Below are positions 1-9,223 of a stretch of 46,131 bases of DNA, piece after piece (within the stretch, counting starts at the first letter, position 1; every line of letters starts with the position of its first letter). The position numbers and the translations under genes were made by a program. Under the pieces are notes generated by a model. The model worked only from the letters and a program-made list of their open reading frames with translations. It was not told the DNA's origin and ran no database searches. The stretch is from Sinorhizobium sp. 8-89 (GTDB lineage: Bacteria > Pseudomonadota > Alphaproteobacteria > Rhizobiales > Rhizobiaceae), in the NCBI RefSeq assembly GCF_030124325.1, contig NZ_JASKLR010000011.1, forward strand, positions 165,212-211,342. Reading direction: 5' to 3'.

Positions 1-1314
1 ATGGGTATATTGCCCGCCATTTTCTCGAATTCCCGGCACATAGCCTTTTATGTAACCCGGCTGCAGTTCACGACGCTCCTCTACTATCTGCACTGCACCA
101 ACCCGGACAACGGGCTTGTTCGCGACAAGACGCAACCCGACGCTCCGGCGAGCATTGCCGCGATCGGCATGGCCCTTGCCACAATCCCCGTGCTCGTGGA
201 GCGGGGGATCATCATTCGCCAGTTCGCCTCGAAAATAGCGCGCCGACGGCTCAGATGTCTCCTGGAGTGTCCCCAGGGCCCTGAACCTGACGCGTCCGGC
301 TACAAAGGCTTCTTCTATCATTTCCTTGACATCGAAACCGGCAGACGCGTGTGGGAGTGCGAATTGTCCACCATCGATTCAGCCTTCCTGTTCGCAGGAG
401 CGCTGACTGTCGCAGCCTATTTTGAAGGGGATGCGGATGAAGAAGTCGAAATTCGCCGCCTGGCAAACGCACTTTACGAACGCGCCGACTGGAACTGGGC
501 TTGCGATCACGGGCTCACGCTGACCCATGGCTGGCGGCCCGAAAACGGGTTCATACCCCATCGATGGCGCGGCTACGACGAAGGCCTGCTGCTCTACATC
601 CTTGGCCTCGGTTCACCCACGCATCCGCTGCCGCCGCAATCCTATGCCGCCTACACCGAGAGCTATGAGTGGCGGAACCTCTATGGCCGAGAGTTGCTCT
701 ATTCGGGACCGCTGTTCACCCACCAGCTTTCGCATATGTGGATCGACTTCCGCGGCATCCGTGACGCATTCATGAGGGAGCACAACAGCGACTATTTCCA
801 GAACAGCCGCCACGCGACCTTTGTCCAACAGGAATACGCCATACGCAATCCCTTGAACTTTGTCGGCTATGGCGAGCACTGCTGGGGGTTCACGGCCAGC
901 GATGGGCCCGGTTGGACCAAGCGAAACATCGACGGCGTCGCCAGGGAGTTCTTCGACTACATCGCCCGCGGCGCTCCATACGGGCCGGACGACGGAACCG
1001 TGTCCCCGTGGGCAGTCGTCGCTTCGCTGCCATTTGCGCCGGAGATCGTCATCCCGACTGTTTGGAACTGTGCGCGCATGAATCTCGGCATGACGCGGCT
1101 CTACGGATTCAAGCCCTCCTTCAACCAGACCTACGCCGTGGAAAACAGCGAAACCGGGTGGTGGGTCAGCCCCTATCATTTCGGTATCGACCAAGGTCCC
1201 GTCGTTCTGATGATCGAAAACTACAGAACCGGGTTGCTGTGGAACATTATGCGTCGCTGCGCGCCACTGGTCGTGGGCCTGAGGCGAGCCGGCTTCTCGG
1301 GCGGCTGGTTATGA
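1..1314 (+). CDS. Glycoamylase-like (PF10091) protein, probably missing its 5' end
   Basis: The C-terminal ~320 residues match the glycoamylase-like family often annotated 'glucoamylase family protein': a helical (alpha/alpha toroid) fold with conserved stretches such as YDEGLLLYILGLGSPTH, HQLSHMWIDFRG and a GYGEHCWGFTASDGPG-like segment. Family members act on, or build, beta-glucans and related polysaccharides; the substrate here cannot be read. The frame is open from the first base of the window, and the first residues run straight into the family's usual NPDNGLVRDKT-type opening, so the true start may lie upstream of the window. No signal peptide can be judged. It ends 63 bp before the fused ethanolamine ammonia-lyase on the same strand; the two could be co-transcribed, but no functional link is obvious. 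Confidence 0.75.
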   Translation: MGILPAIFSNSRHIAFYVTRLQFTTLLYYLHCTNPDNGLVRDKTQPDAPASIAAIGMALATIPVLVERGIIIRQFASKIARRRLRCLLECPQGPEPDASGYKGFFYHFLDIETGRRVWECELSTIDSAFLFAGALTVAAYFEGDADEEVEIRRLANALYERADWNWACDHGLTLTHGWRPENGFIPHRWRGYDEGLLLYILGLGSPTHPLPPQSYAAYTESYEWRNLYGRELLYSGPLFTHQLSHMWIDFRGIRDAFMREHNSDYFQNSRHATFVQQEYAIRNPLNFVGYGEHCWGFTASDGPGWTKRNIDGVAREFFDYIARGAPYGPDDGTVSPWAVVASLPFAPEIVIPTVWNCARMNLGMTRLYGFKPSFNQTYAVENSETGWWVSPYHFGIDQGPVVLMIENYRTGLLWNIMRRCAPLVVGLRRAGFSGGWL

Positions 1315-1377
1315 AGTGGGGTAAGCCGACTAGCGGAATGCCGACAGCACTGGACCTTCTGCAGAAAGGAAATCGCC

Positions 1378-3729
1378 ATGAACAAGGGCTTGCTCTCTGA
1401 TCAGCATGACGGGATCTCCAGAAGAGATCTCCTCGTGATGGCGGGCACTGCCGCCGCCACGCTCGCAAGCTACGGCCATACGGCGCGGGCGGCGCCTGCC
1501 GGAGGCGCCTTTGCAATTGACGAGGTCAAGCAGGGCGAGGACATCTTTGCCTATGTCAACAGGATCAAAGGAGGGTTTGATCAGACGGCTTACCAGCAGG
1601 TGATAGGCGCCGCGAACGCGTTCAAGGAAGGAGATCAAGCGATTGGCGTGGGGGCTGAAGATGAGACGACGCGAAGGAACGCTCGCACCCTTTTGGCAAA
1701 CACGAAGATCGAAGACCTCCACCGGCGCCCGCTGTTTGAGGATGATCTGCAAAAATTGATCTGGCAGACGACGGACCAGCCCCAGTACGAAAAGGTCAAA
1801 GACTGGACCATGGGACAACTGAAGGAATTTCTTCTGGCCGAACCCGAGGAAAACATCAAAGGCATCATGAATGGCCTGACCAGCGACACGATAGGCTTTG
1901 TCCCGAAACTGATGAGCAATGAGGAACTGGTCTCGCTCAGTCAGAAAATCTTCAATGTAATGCCAGGTACGAGGATGGGAGCGAAGGGGTACATGGGTGC
2001 CCGGATCCAGCCCAATTCTCCTACCGATAATCCCGATGACATCGTCTGGCAGGTCTTCGATGCGTTCTCCTATGCAACCGGGGATATTGTCATCGGCACC
2101 AATCCGGTGGACAGTACGGTAGCGAGCGTCGTCGCCGTCGAACGCGCGCTCAAGGATATCGTCGATACTTTCGGGCTTGGTGAAGTGATCCCCTGGTGCG
2201 TGCTCGCACATATCGATGTCCAGGCCGAGGTCAACGACAGTTTCCCAGGAACGGTCTCCACAGTGTTCCAGAGCCTTGCTGGGACGGATGACTGCAACAA
2301 GATCTTCGACATCACCAATGAGAAAATCCTGAAGTACGCGCGCGCGAAGGAGGGGGAAAGATACGGCCTTTACTTCGAAACCGGGCAGGGTTCGGAATTC
2401 ACCAACGGCGCCGCAAACGGCGTCGACATGATGGTGCTCGAGTCCCGAAAATACGGCTTCAGCAGAGCGGTGGGCATCGAACTCGCAAAGGTGCAACCCA
2501 GGGGCGCATGGCTGCATATCAACGATGTTGCCGGTTTCATCGGACCGGAGGTCTTCAAGAGCCGTGAACAACTAGTCAGATGCTGCCTCGAAGATATGGT
2601 CATGGGCAAGCTCCATGGGCTCACCATCGGTCTGGATATCTGTACGACCCTACACATGACGGTCAGCCTTGAAGACCTGGACTGGTGCCAGGATCAGATA
2701 ATGCCGGCCAACCCCGCTTACCTGATTGCTCTGCCCACCAAGAACGACCCGATGTTGAGCTATCTCACCACGTCGTTCCAGGATCACGTGCGGATCAGGG
2801 AAAGATTTGGCTTCAAGGTCAACGATGCGATGTGGGACTTCTACAAGCGTATCGGGATCGTTGGCGAAGACAACAGCTACACAGCGAATTATGGAGATCC
2901 TCTCTGGGTATATTACCAGTATCGCCTCGCCAAAGGGGACGGACGTTCCAAGGACGCTATCTACGTCGAGGGCGGCCAGAAGATGCGGGAAGTTGAAGGA
3001 AGAGGTGTCGACCTGGCCACCGGGCATGGAGAGGAAATCTGGGATCTCAATGCAACGCTCGCGGCCAAGGTGAAGAGTCTCTACGACGACGCCAAGCAGT
3101 CTCTCTGGGCGGAGCTCACCCCGGAGTTTATCGCCGCCGTGCCTGACGTTGTGCCCGTCCGTACCTTATCCATGGACCGCAACGATTACATTGCCCACCC
3201 GAACACAGGTGAAACGCTGAGCCCGGATGCAATCGCGGAGATTCAACGAATAAGAGATGCGTGGGAAGGCAACATGCCCAAGGGCCAAATCGTCATCTCA
3301 GACGGTCTGAACGCCAAAGCCATCATGGACGACGGACACCTTGCGCCCTACCTCGAGGAGATGCGCCGGTTGCTCGCCGAAGCCGGTGTCACGATGAGCG
3401 ACAAGAACATCATTGTCACCAGCGGAAGGGTGCGCGCCGGCTACCGGATCGGTGAAGTGCTTTTCGAAAATGCGGATCCAAACAGCTTCAGGGGCATTCT
3501 CCACGTCATCGGGGAGCGGCCTGGAACCATGCACCACGCCTACTCGGTCTACATCACCGTCGCCAAGGGCAAGCAATGGTCCGAGAAGAAGATCGATCAC
3601 GACATGACGAAGCTGGTGAGCAATGTCGCAGACACTGCCTTGGCACCAAAGGAAGCTGCCAGGGAGACCTTGACCATTATCCGGGAGATCGTCGGCAAAG
3701 ATGTGAATGGCAGCCGTCGTTATGGCTAA
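1378..3729 (+). CDS. Fused ethanolamine ammonia-lyase EutB-EutC with twin-arginine signal
   Basis: 783 residues. Residues ~60-510 match the large subunit EutB and ~630-770 the small subunit EutC of adenosylcobalamin-dependent ethanolamine ammonia-lyase (ethanolamine to acetaldehyde plus ammonia), normally two separate genes. EutB landmarks: ARIQPNS (R209, Q211), GTNPV (N242), YFETGQGSEF (E334), VAGFIGPE and MGKLHGLTIGLDIC, matching the substrate-contact residues known in the E. coli enzyme. EutC landmarks: IVISDGLNAKAI, SGRVRAGYRIGE and HVIGERPG. The N-terminus is a clear Tat signal: S14-R15-R16-D17-L18, a hydrophobic alanine-rich stretch, then ARA before residue 39. Tat export would fit a protein that folds around B12 before export. 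The NHADAD-type stretch of classic EutB is replaced by LHMTVS, so activity or substrate may have diverged. No eut microcompartment, reactivase (eutA) or regulator gene is nearby. Confidence 0.85.
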   Translation: MNKGLLSDQHDGISRRDLLVMAGTAAATLASYGHTARAAPAGGAFAIDEVKQGEDIFAYVNRIKGGFDQTAYQQVIGAANAFKEGDQAIGVGAEDETTRRNARTLLANTKIEDLHRRPLFEDDLQKLIWQTTDQPQYEKVKDWTMGQLKEFLLAEPEENIKGIMNGLTSDTIGFVPKLMSNEELVSLSQKIFNVMPGTRMGAKGYMGARIQPNSPTDNPDDIVWQVFDAFSYATGDIVIGTNPVDSTVASVVAVERALKDIVDTFGLGEVIPWCVLAHIDVQAEVNDSFPGTVSTVFQSLAGTDDCNKIFDITNEKILKYARAKEGERYGLYFETGQGSEFTNGAANGVDMMVLESRKYGFSRAVGIELAKVQPRGAWLHINDVAGFIGPEVFKSREQLVRCCLEDMVMGKLHGLTIGLDICTTLHMTVSLEDLDWCQDQIMPANPAYLIALPTKNDPMLSYLTTSFQDHVRIRERFGFKVNDAMWDFYKRIGIVGEDNSYTANYGDPLWVYYQYRLAKGDGRSKDAIYVEGGQKMREVEGRGVDLATGHGEEIWDLNATLAAKVKSLYDDAKQSLWAELTPEFIAAVPDVVPVRTLSMDRNDYIAHPNTGETLSPDAIAEIQRIRDAWEGNMPKGQIVISDGLNAKAIMDDGHLAPYLEEMRRLLAEAGVTMSDKNIIVTSGRVRAGYRIGEVLFENADPNSFRGILHVIGERPGTMHHAYSVYITVAKGKQWSEKKIDHDMTKLVSNVADTALAPKEAARETLTIIREIVGKDVNGSRRYG

Positions 3730-3905
3730 TAAATGAGGGAGTAGGCACTAAGCTGGCATCGCAACGATTGAAGCCGCGCAACCTTGAACGGAGATCGTCC
3801 GGTTTTGGGAACCAGCACCAGAAATTCCGGTCGGCATGGTCCAATGACCGCAGTGGGTCGAAGGGAGCCGTTCTTCCTGAGCCCTGTGCACGGTTTGTTG
3901 CGAGG

Positions 3906-3945
3906 ATGTTCACGTTCTGGGCTAGGAAGATCGCATAATGTATCG
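3906..3945. repeat. 40-bp direct repeat, left copy
   Basis: This 40-bp stretch, beginning ATGTTCACGTTCTGGGCTA, recurs in the same orientation at 45802-45841 with two mismatches. Weaker similarity extends about 50 bp upstream of both copies (a shared GAGCCCTGTGC and GGAGCCGT). The two copies enclose almost 42 kb, including every accessory gene of the window after the ethanolamine ammonia-lyase. It may be a dispersed intergenic repeat, the end of a lost mobile element, or a recombination point. Confidence 0.7.
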
Positions 3946-3957
3946 AAGGGAACTGCC

Positions 3958-3984
3958 AGCGCTGCCGTTAGAAACGGCAGCGCT
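3958..3984. repeat. Perfect 12-bp hairpin with 3-nt loop
   Basis: AGCGCTGCCGTT, loop AGA, then AACGGCAGCGCT: a very stable stem-loop 20 bp downstream (in the direction of transcription) of the truncated nuclease frame on the minus strand and 12 bp after the 40-bp direct repeat. No T-run follows on either strand, so it is not a textbook terminator. It could mark the edge of the rearrangement that truncated the nuclease. Confidence 0.6.
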
Positions 3985-4004
3985 CCCTACCGCTTGCACT
4001 TCTC

Positions 4005-4538
4005 TCAGGGCTCCAGGCCATGGTGCTGCGGTGAAGCTGCTTCGAAGATCGACTTCACTCGCTCAGCGTATTTGGCGAGTTGTCCTTCGTGTTGACTGCT
4101 GTGGAACTTGTTCTCGATGACGAACGCCCAGTTCAGCCGAGGTAAAAGAACGAAAATGTCGATTTGCTGCCATTCACGGCGAACTTCAGCGTCTCGTAGG
4201 TCAGCTTGCGCGATCTCCAACGCGGTTGGACTACCCAAGGCGCTCTGGCCTCTCATCGCCTCGCACAGGAAACCACGCAAAAATCTGTCGCTGAGACCGT
4301 GTGTCTCTCGAGGATCGAGAAGCCATGCGAGTATCGAAGAATGGCGGATCTCCATTCCGTCCATACGCATCGTCCTTATCGGATTAAACCTATTCAGATA
4401 AGCGGCAACCCGCTGCAGGTCTCTGTTATTGACAAATAGGTCTTCGAGTTCCTTTGGTGTGGGGAAAGCATAATGGGTAGTCAAGGCCGCTTTATCCCTT
4501 CGACCATCGGCGCGTGGCGTGTTATCGAACGATATCAA
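4005..4538 (-). pseudogene. PD-(D/E)XK nuclease family protein, 3'-truncated
   Basis: 177 residues resembling the N-terminal half of the PD-(D/E)XK nuclease superfamily (PDDEXK_4 type): IRHSSILAWLLDPRETHGL, then EWQQIDIFV with the catalytic Asp, ENK (the E-x-K of the active site) and QLAKYAERV. Family members usually continue for well over 100 further residues after this point. Here the frame stops at GLEP, close to a strong hairpin and the 40-bp direct repeat, so a 3' truncation is likely. The remaining piece keeps the recognisable catalytic core, so a shortened active nuclease cannot be fully excluded. Members are usually orphan or defence-associated nucleases; no defence partner gene is present here. 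Confidence 0.6.
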
Positions 4539-4746
4539 CTATTTAAGGCTCCTTCACCCAGGTAGATAGCATATTGTGATGGAGCGAGGGTTCATATTCT
4601 TTCAAGGCGAGGGACAGGAGACATCCGGACTGGGCGGCATATTGCCGGCTTCCGGTGGTCTCAGTCGGGTGGAGAGTTCGCGTTACTGCCTCTGATCTGA
4701 ACGTAGAGCCAAGGCCAACGTCAAACCGATCGGGGTTTCGCGACAA

Positions 4747-5346
4747 CTAACAACTGTTTTCGGCTCGATGAATTCCAAGAGCATCGGACAACCGTGACGT
4801 AATCGTTTTCATCACATCGGGTGCGCTTCTATCCACGCCATAGACGAAACCAGGAAAATCCAGTGTCTTCTGGAGTGCCCAGATAGCTTCGTGCTGATCC
4901 GGCGACAGAATGTGCACTGGGTCACCGACAGCGACCCATCCGATAGGCACGGTCGAGCCCGGTTCCAACCGCGTTCGCAGGTGCACGGTTCCGTTGATGC
5001 GGACTTCCGACCCGCGCCCGATCTGCGCCCCGTGAAACACGGCTGCCCCAGTGGCGAGGAAAACTTCGACGTCAATTTGGGCGCCAACCACATGGCTGTT
5101 AGGACCAACAATACAATGGTCTCCAATGGAACAGTCATGACGACTGGTGGCTCGGATCACCGCATTCTCGAACACGATGCAATTCCGTCCGATGCGGATG
5201 GAGCCGCCGGCTTCCGCCACCAAGCGAGCACCATGCATGATTCTGCTACCTGCACCGATGGTAACATCGCCACAGACCGTCGCGTCCTGCGCAACCCAAG
5301 CATCGGAATCGATCGTTGGCGACTGTTCTTCGTAGGATAAAATCAT
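4747..5346 (-). CDS. Left-handed beta-helix hexapeptide-repeat protein (gamma-carbonic-anhydrase/acyltransferase-like)
   Basis: 199 residues starting at MILSYEE. Repeated [LIV]-G-x4 hexapeptides span roughly residues 15-150 (for example VCGDVTIGAGSRI, SIRIGRNCIV, CSIGDHCIVGPNSH, AQIGRGSEVRI), the signature of a trimeric left-handed beta-helix. The architecture resembles gamma-carbonic-anhydrase-like proteins. However, the canonical metal-binding GHxAxxHG is replaced by GPNSHVVGA, so a classical zinc carbonic anhydrase is doubtful; acyltransferase or scaffold roles are equally possible. It lies 29 bp after the NTF2-like gene on the same strand and is probably co-transcribed with it, divergent from the GlxA-type regulator. 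Confidence 0.7.
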   Translation of the reverse strand: MILSYEEQSPTIDSDAWVAQDATVCGDVTIGAGSRIMHGARLVAEAGGSIRIGRNCIVFENAVIRATSRHDCSIGDHCIVGPNSHVVGAQIDVEVFLATGAAVFHGAQIGRGSEVRINGTVHLRTRLEPGSTVPIGWVAVGDPVHILSPDQHEAIWALQKTLDFPGFVYGVDRSAPDVMKTITSRLSDALGIHRAENSC

Positions 5347-5375
5347 GTTTTTTACTCCTGCCTCGATCTTGGCCG

Positions 5376-5756
5376 CTACGACGATGCCGAGACACTTTCG
5401 AGGTGCCAGACCTTTGCGACGATCCGCCAACCATCAATGCCTTTCACGAAGCAAAGATGATCGATGAAGACGTTCGCGTGGATCCGCAGCTTGACTTTTA
5501 CGGTGGCCGCAGCCGGCGAAAGCCAATCAATTAGAATAATCTCGTCTTCGCGTTCCTGCGAGCGACTTGCGGGAGACTCACGCTTTGCAATCACCTGACG
5601 ATAATCCGAAATCGGGTCCACCATGATTGCGCCTTCGTCAGCGTCGAACAGGCTGCAGGCCGGATGAAATATCTGGTCAAAGAGTGAGAGATCGCAGGTG
5701 TAGAGGGCATCGAAATAGATTTGTGTTGCGTTTAGCAGGTCGGTATCGCGGCTCAT
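5376..5756 (-). CDS. NTF2-like (SnoaL/lumazine-binding-like) protein
   Basis: 126 residues from MSRDTDLLNATQIYFDALYT. It has the compact alpha+beta cone pattern of NTF2-like proteins: an N-terminal helix pair, DQIFHPACSLFDADEGAIMVDPISDY, then a curved sheet ending in DHLCFVKGIDGWRIVAKVWHLE. The GWRIVAKVWH ending is typical of the putative lumazine-binding/SnoaL-like group. The biochemical role is unknown; relatives are isomerases, cyclases or simple ligand binders. It is the first gene of a two-gene minus-strand unit facing a GlxA-type regulator 92 bp away, which is its most likely controller. Confidence 0.7.
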   Translation of the reverse strand: MSRDTDLLNATQIYFDALYTCDLSLFDQIFHPACSLFDADEGAIMVDPISDYRQVIAKRESPASRSQEREDEIILIDWLSPAAATVKVKLRIHANVFIDHLCFVKGIDGWRIVAKVWHLESVSASS

Positions 5757-5848
5757 CGTGTTTCTTCCGTAGTTTGTTGGCGAGTGACCGTGTCGCATGC
5801 CGACAGCACGAGTTGCCAGCGGCAGGATTGCCAGATAAGACGGCATTC

Positions 5849-6883
5849 ATGCCAAAAAATGAGAACCCGTGGTGTCCTGCAAACAGGCGTGTCGTCAGCC
5901 TCGTCTATGACGGCCTCTGTACCTTCGAGTTCGGGATCACGGCCGAAGTCTTTGGCTTGGATCGCCCTGAAGCAGGACCCAACTGGTATCAGTTCAAATC
6001 GGTCTCGCTGGAGGATCAGGTTCTTCATGCCTGTGGTGGCCTGACGGTCGCAGCAACAGGCACCGAGGCCGATCTGCACCGGGCCGGAACGATCATCGTC
6101 CCCGGCTGGCGCGGACCCGATGAGCCTGTACCGGACCAGATCTGTAACGCATTGGTCTGCGCTCATGCGGGCGGCGCTCGCATCGTTTCCATTTGCGGGG
6201 GCGCCTATGTGCTCGCAGCCGCCGGCTTGCTCGATGGCCGCCGTGCCACGACGCACTGGCGCTTTGCCGAGGGCTTGGCCCAACGCTACCCTGCCATCGA
6301 AATCGACGCGAGTTGCCTCTATGTCGATGAGGGTGACGTTCTTACCTCGGCCGGCAGCTCAGCGGGAATCGATCTTTGCCTGCATATCGTCCGTTCGGAT
6401 TTCGGGGCGGAGCTCGCCAATACGGTGGCGCGTCGCCTCGTGATGTACAGCCATCGCCAGGGGGGACAATCCCAGTTCATAGAGCGCCCGGTGCCCATGA
6501 AGCGGGAGGCATATCGATTGTCATCGATCCTCGACCATGTTCGGGCCCACCTTCAACACCCACATACCGTCAGCTCTCTGGCCCGCCATGCCGGCATGAG
6601 TGAACGCACCTTTCAGCGCCGCTTTTGCTCATTGACGGGCTTGCCGCCGCTCAAATGGATCCTGAGGGAGCGGCTGGAGCAGGCCCGCATCCTGCTGGAG
6701 ACGAGTTCCACCCCACCCAATGACATCGCGAGCGTGACCGGACTCGGAAGCGCTGAAAACCTGAGGTTTCAATTTGGCCGACACTATGGGGTTAGCCCAT
6801 TGATCTATCGCAATCGTTTTGGGCAAGGGCCGGAAGGAGCACGACCGGAGACAAGTCAGGCCCTTCCAAGGCACCCTGGCTAA
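5849..6883 (+). CDS. GlxA/FtrA-type regulator (DJ-1/PfpI domain plus AraC HTH)
   Basis: 344 residues from MPKNENPW. Residues ~15-185 form a DJ-1/PfpI amidase-like domain with the nucleophile-elbow sequence SICGGAYVLAAAGLLDGR followed by ATTHW. Residues ~225-335 carry two AraC helix-turn-helix motifs (LARHAGMSERTFQRRF and the GLGSAENLRFQFGRHYGVSP region). Such regulators control glutamine-amidotransferase-like or stress genes, often divergently. Here the divergent targets would be the NTF2-like and hexapeptide genes. The start was chosen because the domain begins directly after it; the upstream in-frame sequence overlaps the divergent gene. Confidence 0.85.
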   Translation: MPKNENPWCPANRRVVSLVYDGLCTFEFGITAEVFGLDRPEAGPNWYQFKSVSLEDQVLHACGGLTVAATGTEADLHRAGTIIVPGWRGPDEPVPDQICNALVCAHAGGARIVSICGGAYVLAAAGLLDGRRATTHWRFAEGLAQRYPAIEIDASCLYVDEGDVLTSAGSSAGIDLCLHIVRSDFGAELANTVARRLVMYSHRQGGQSQFIERPVPMKREAYRLSSILDHVRAHLQHPHTVSSLARHAGMSERTFQRRFCSLTGLPPLKWILRERLEQARILLETSSTPPNDIASVTGLGSAENLRFQFGRHYGVSPLIYRNRFGQGPEGARPETSQALPRHPG

Positions 6884-6945
6884 AATTCGTCGAACTCCGA
6901 TTTCCGAGTTGATTGCGCTGCAGTTCCGCCCGCGAATGTCACGAT

Positions 6946-8205
6946 TCATACTGCGGGATTGGCACGGCGCAAATATGGCCCGGCTTGAGTATCCGGTGAA
7001 CCTGCCGAGGATAGTTGAACTGCTGCTTTCGGCGGCGGCATGCGTGTGCCGATGGCGAACAGAACTGCGCTGGCCGCCGCAAATCCAGCAAATAGCAGGA
7101 ACATGCCGGGTCCGCCAAAGGCACCAAGCATGGCACCTCCGAGTGTCGGTCCTATGAAGTTCCCGATGGTCGAGAACGAGTGAGCACCAAAGTAACTGCC
7201 TCGGTTCCTGTTGTTCGAAATGCGGTCGACCAGCATGTATTCGCAAGGCACGACGAGAATCTCTCCGATCGTGAAAACAACCATCGAGGCCGCCGCTAGG
7301 CCCCAAAAGCCGGCGGCATTGAGAAAGCCGATTTCACTGAAGACAATCAAAACACAGCCGACTACGAGACCATTGAGTGCGCCCGTGCGTTCGATGAACC
7401 TCCGGGCAAACGGGTTCCCGATCAGAACCACAGCACCGTTGATCGAAACGAGATAGGCAAAGATTTCCATGCCTCCGATGATGTGTCCCGTAAGGTACGG
7501 AGCAAGTGTCGCTGACCATTGACCATATACCGCAATCAGCAATGTGCCGCCGCCGACAAAGAGAGCCAACCGTGGATCCCGTATCGCCATCTTGAGGCTC
7601 TTGAGTAGCGGCGCCGGTACGGGAGCAAGGGTATTGTCGCTTTGATGGATCGGCACGTGCAGCACGTGAAGGGCGAGCGCGAAGATCGCGTAGACGACGC
7701 CTGCAGTGATGAAGAGAGCGGTGGACGCAGCGCCAGCGGCGATCCCAATCAAGGGTCCGACGGCCCAGCCGACATTCGTGGCCGTGTAGCGCCAGGAAAA
7801 ATAGTTGAGGCGTAGCGGCTCGGGGCAGACGTCACTCATTAGGGCGCGCGAAATCGGCTCATAGATCGCGAGAGCGACGGCGGCAACGATCTGAGCAATG
7901 CAAAATGCCAGAACGGTTTCGGCGAGCCCCATTCCGACCAGCGCAAGTGCCATGGAAAGCAGGGTGAGCGTCAGCACGCTCTTGCGCCCCATCCCATCCG
8001 ACAGGGATCCCGCGAAGGGAGCCGCGACAGCACCCATTAGCGGGCCGATCCCCAGAAGCGCACCAATCATGGCCGGACCGAGCCCGAACGATTGTTGCAG
8101 CTTGATGGCAAGAAATGAGAGCGTCATTGCCCGCGCGATGGTCACGAGTCCTGAGCCCGCAACGAGGAACAGGACGTAGTTCAGTCTTTGTTTATCGTGG
8201 CTCAT
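6946..8205 (-). CDS. MFS transporter, 12 predicted membrane segments
   Basis: 419 residues with the major facilitator pattern: an N-terminal half with the DGMGRKSVLTL loop (motif A-like, GSLSDGMGRK), a central hydrophilic loop near residues 190-210 (HQSDNTLAPVP), and a second six-segment half. The overall look is of a drug/metabolite proton antiporter (MdtH/multidrug-like). The substrate is unknown. The start ATG overlaps the stop of an upstream decayed MFS frame by ATGA, suggesting the two were once translationally coupled. It ends 62 bp from the convergent GlxA-type regulator gene. Confidence 0.8.
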   Translation of the reverse strand: MSHDKQRLNYVLFLVAGSGLVTIARAMTLSFLAIKLQQSFGLGPAMIGALLGIGPLMGAVAAPFAGSLSDGMGRKSVLTLTLLSMALALVGMGLAETVLAFCIAQIVAAVALAIYEPISRALMSDVCPEPLRLNYFSWRYTATNVGWAVGPLIGIAAGAASTALFITAGVVYAIFALALHVLHVPIHQSDNTLAPVPAPLLKSLKMAIRDPRLALFVGGGTLLIAVYGQWSATLAPYLTGHIIGGMEIFAYLVSINGAVVLIGNPFARRFIERTGALNGLVVGCVLIVFSEIGFLNAAGFWGLAAASMVVFTIGEILVVPCEYMLVDRISNNRNRGSYFGAHSFSTIGNFIGPTLGGAMLGAFGGPGMFLLFAGFAAASAVLFAIGTRMPPPKAAVQLSSAGSPDTQAGPYLRRANPAV

Positions 8206-8577
8206 CTGCGCCCTCGGCCTCCATCGTCGTCAGCTATATTCGGATTCGCAAAATCCCGATTCTCAATCAGCTGAAACGCGGACCTTTGCAATCTGTGAAG
8301 TAAAGCTACTGCGACCACGCAAGTGATGCGGTTTTCGGGAGAGAAGCGCAACGCGAGCAACAGGAGCAGTCCGATCCCGACAGCCATCGTTGCCCAGGCT
8401 TGTGACAAGTCATCTGAATGGCTCCGCAGCCAGCCGGCCGCAAAAGGCATGATGCTGGCGATGATGTACCCGCCTCCCTGCACAAAGGCAGTGAGGCGGC
8501 CGGCGCTGGTCGGTTCGTCGGTGGTCGAGTGTGACGATCAACGACAGCGGAAACAGCGCGCCGATGCGACGATCAAC
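8202..8577 (-). pseudogene. CynX/NimT-like MFS transporter remnant (C-terminal end, frameshifted)
   Basis: Minus-strand coding of the last part of a cyanate-transporter-like MFS protein is visible: GALFPLSLIVTLD in one frame, then, after a one-base shift near 8525, TTDEPTSAGRLTAFVQGGGY, then IIASIMPFAAGWL and further hydrophobic segments in the frame ending at 8202. The preceding ten or so membrane segments are absent; the sequence further upstream codes for an unrelated broken gene on the other strand. The remnant is therefore both truncated and frameshifted. Confidence 0.65.
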
Positions 8578-8752
8578 TTGCCAAGTCTGGGTAGACTCAC
8601 TCTGGATGAGCAAAGCGGCATTGAGAGCTGCGTCACGAGCGCTTCTGAAGAAGCAGGCGAGCCGAGGCGAAACAGCAGTGGCCGTTTCTCTGGGCGATGC
8701 CCTGCGCGTCGCATTTGCACCGAACGACACGCGAGGGAAGCACAAGTTGCTC

Positions 8753-9024
8753 GCTGGGTTTGAGCGTGCGATGCTCAACATCTACACAGAGGCATCCAGC
8801 TTTGGGTACCGTCCAAATGAGCTGCGGAGAATGATTCTCGAACACGGTGCCGTAGCCACTGTGCGGCGGCTCGTCATGTCACCGGCTCCGTCTCCCGGGT
8901 CATTAGACTGCTGGAGAATAATCGACTTGACCTTGCGGTAGCATCTCTTGTCCTGAAAGACGAATGGAAAGGTCTATTCGATGAAGAGGTAAGATCGGCC
9001 GCGGCGAAGAGGCTTCGGCCGTAG
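8753..9024 (+). pseudogene. Conserved hypothetical protein remnant, frameshifted
   Basis: The first frame reads AGFERAMLNIYTEASSFGYRP followed by a leucine-rich helix ending HGAVATVRRLV. A one-base shift near 8872 opens a second frame reading HVTGSVSRVIRLLENNRLDL, then AVASLVLKDEWKGLFDEEV and a stop at 9022. The pattern is that of a widespread small uncharacterised protein (FERRMLDIYRRAKxExGY ... HGGxxTARRL ... LWERGRLDLTVEALVL). The two halves in different frames show it is broken. Its function is unknown in intact relatives as well. Confidence 0.6.
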
Positions 9025-9223
9025 GACGAGGCAGCTGCCGGCATCGCTTCTTTGGCATTCTAGCGGGGAGCATTGCCGAGGACGTACGATCTACCGCTTA
9101 CTTGGGTTTGGGGTTAACGAGTTGGCGCTAGGTAACACGCATGTCACGGGCTTGAAATGGTACGAGGCACAATCGGTCGCCGCGACGGGACACTACAAAA
9201 GCCACAAGGGTGAGAGGTGAGCC

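Noticed and set aside
1330..2571. A 413-residue open frame on the minus strand, antisense to the EutBC fusion
   Set aside because: It lies entirely opposite a strongly recognised enzyme, has no family motif, and such antisense frames are expected in GC-rich coding DNA.
4543..4746. A 67-residue minus-strand frame between the nuclease and hexapeptide genes
   Set aside because: No motif, no ribosome-binding sequence noticed and no recognisable relatives; not supported as a gene.
4747..5346. Assignment as a functional gamma-carbonic anhydrase
   Set aside because: The beta-helix is clear but the metal-binding histidine pattern is not canonical, so only the fold-level call is kept.
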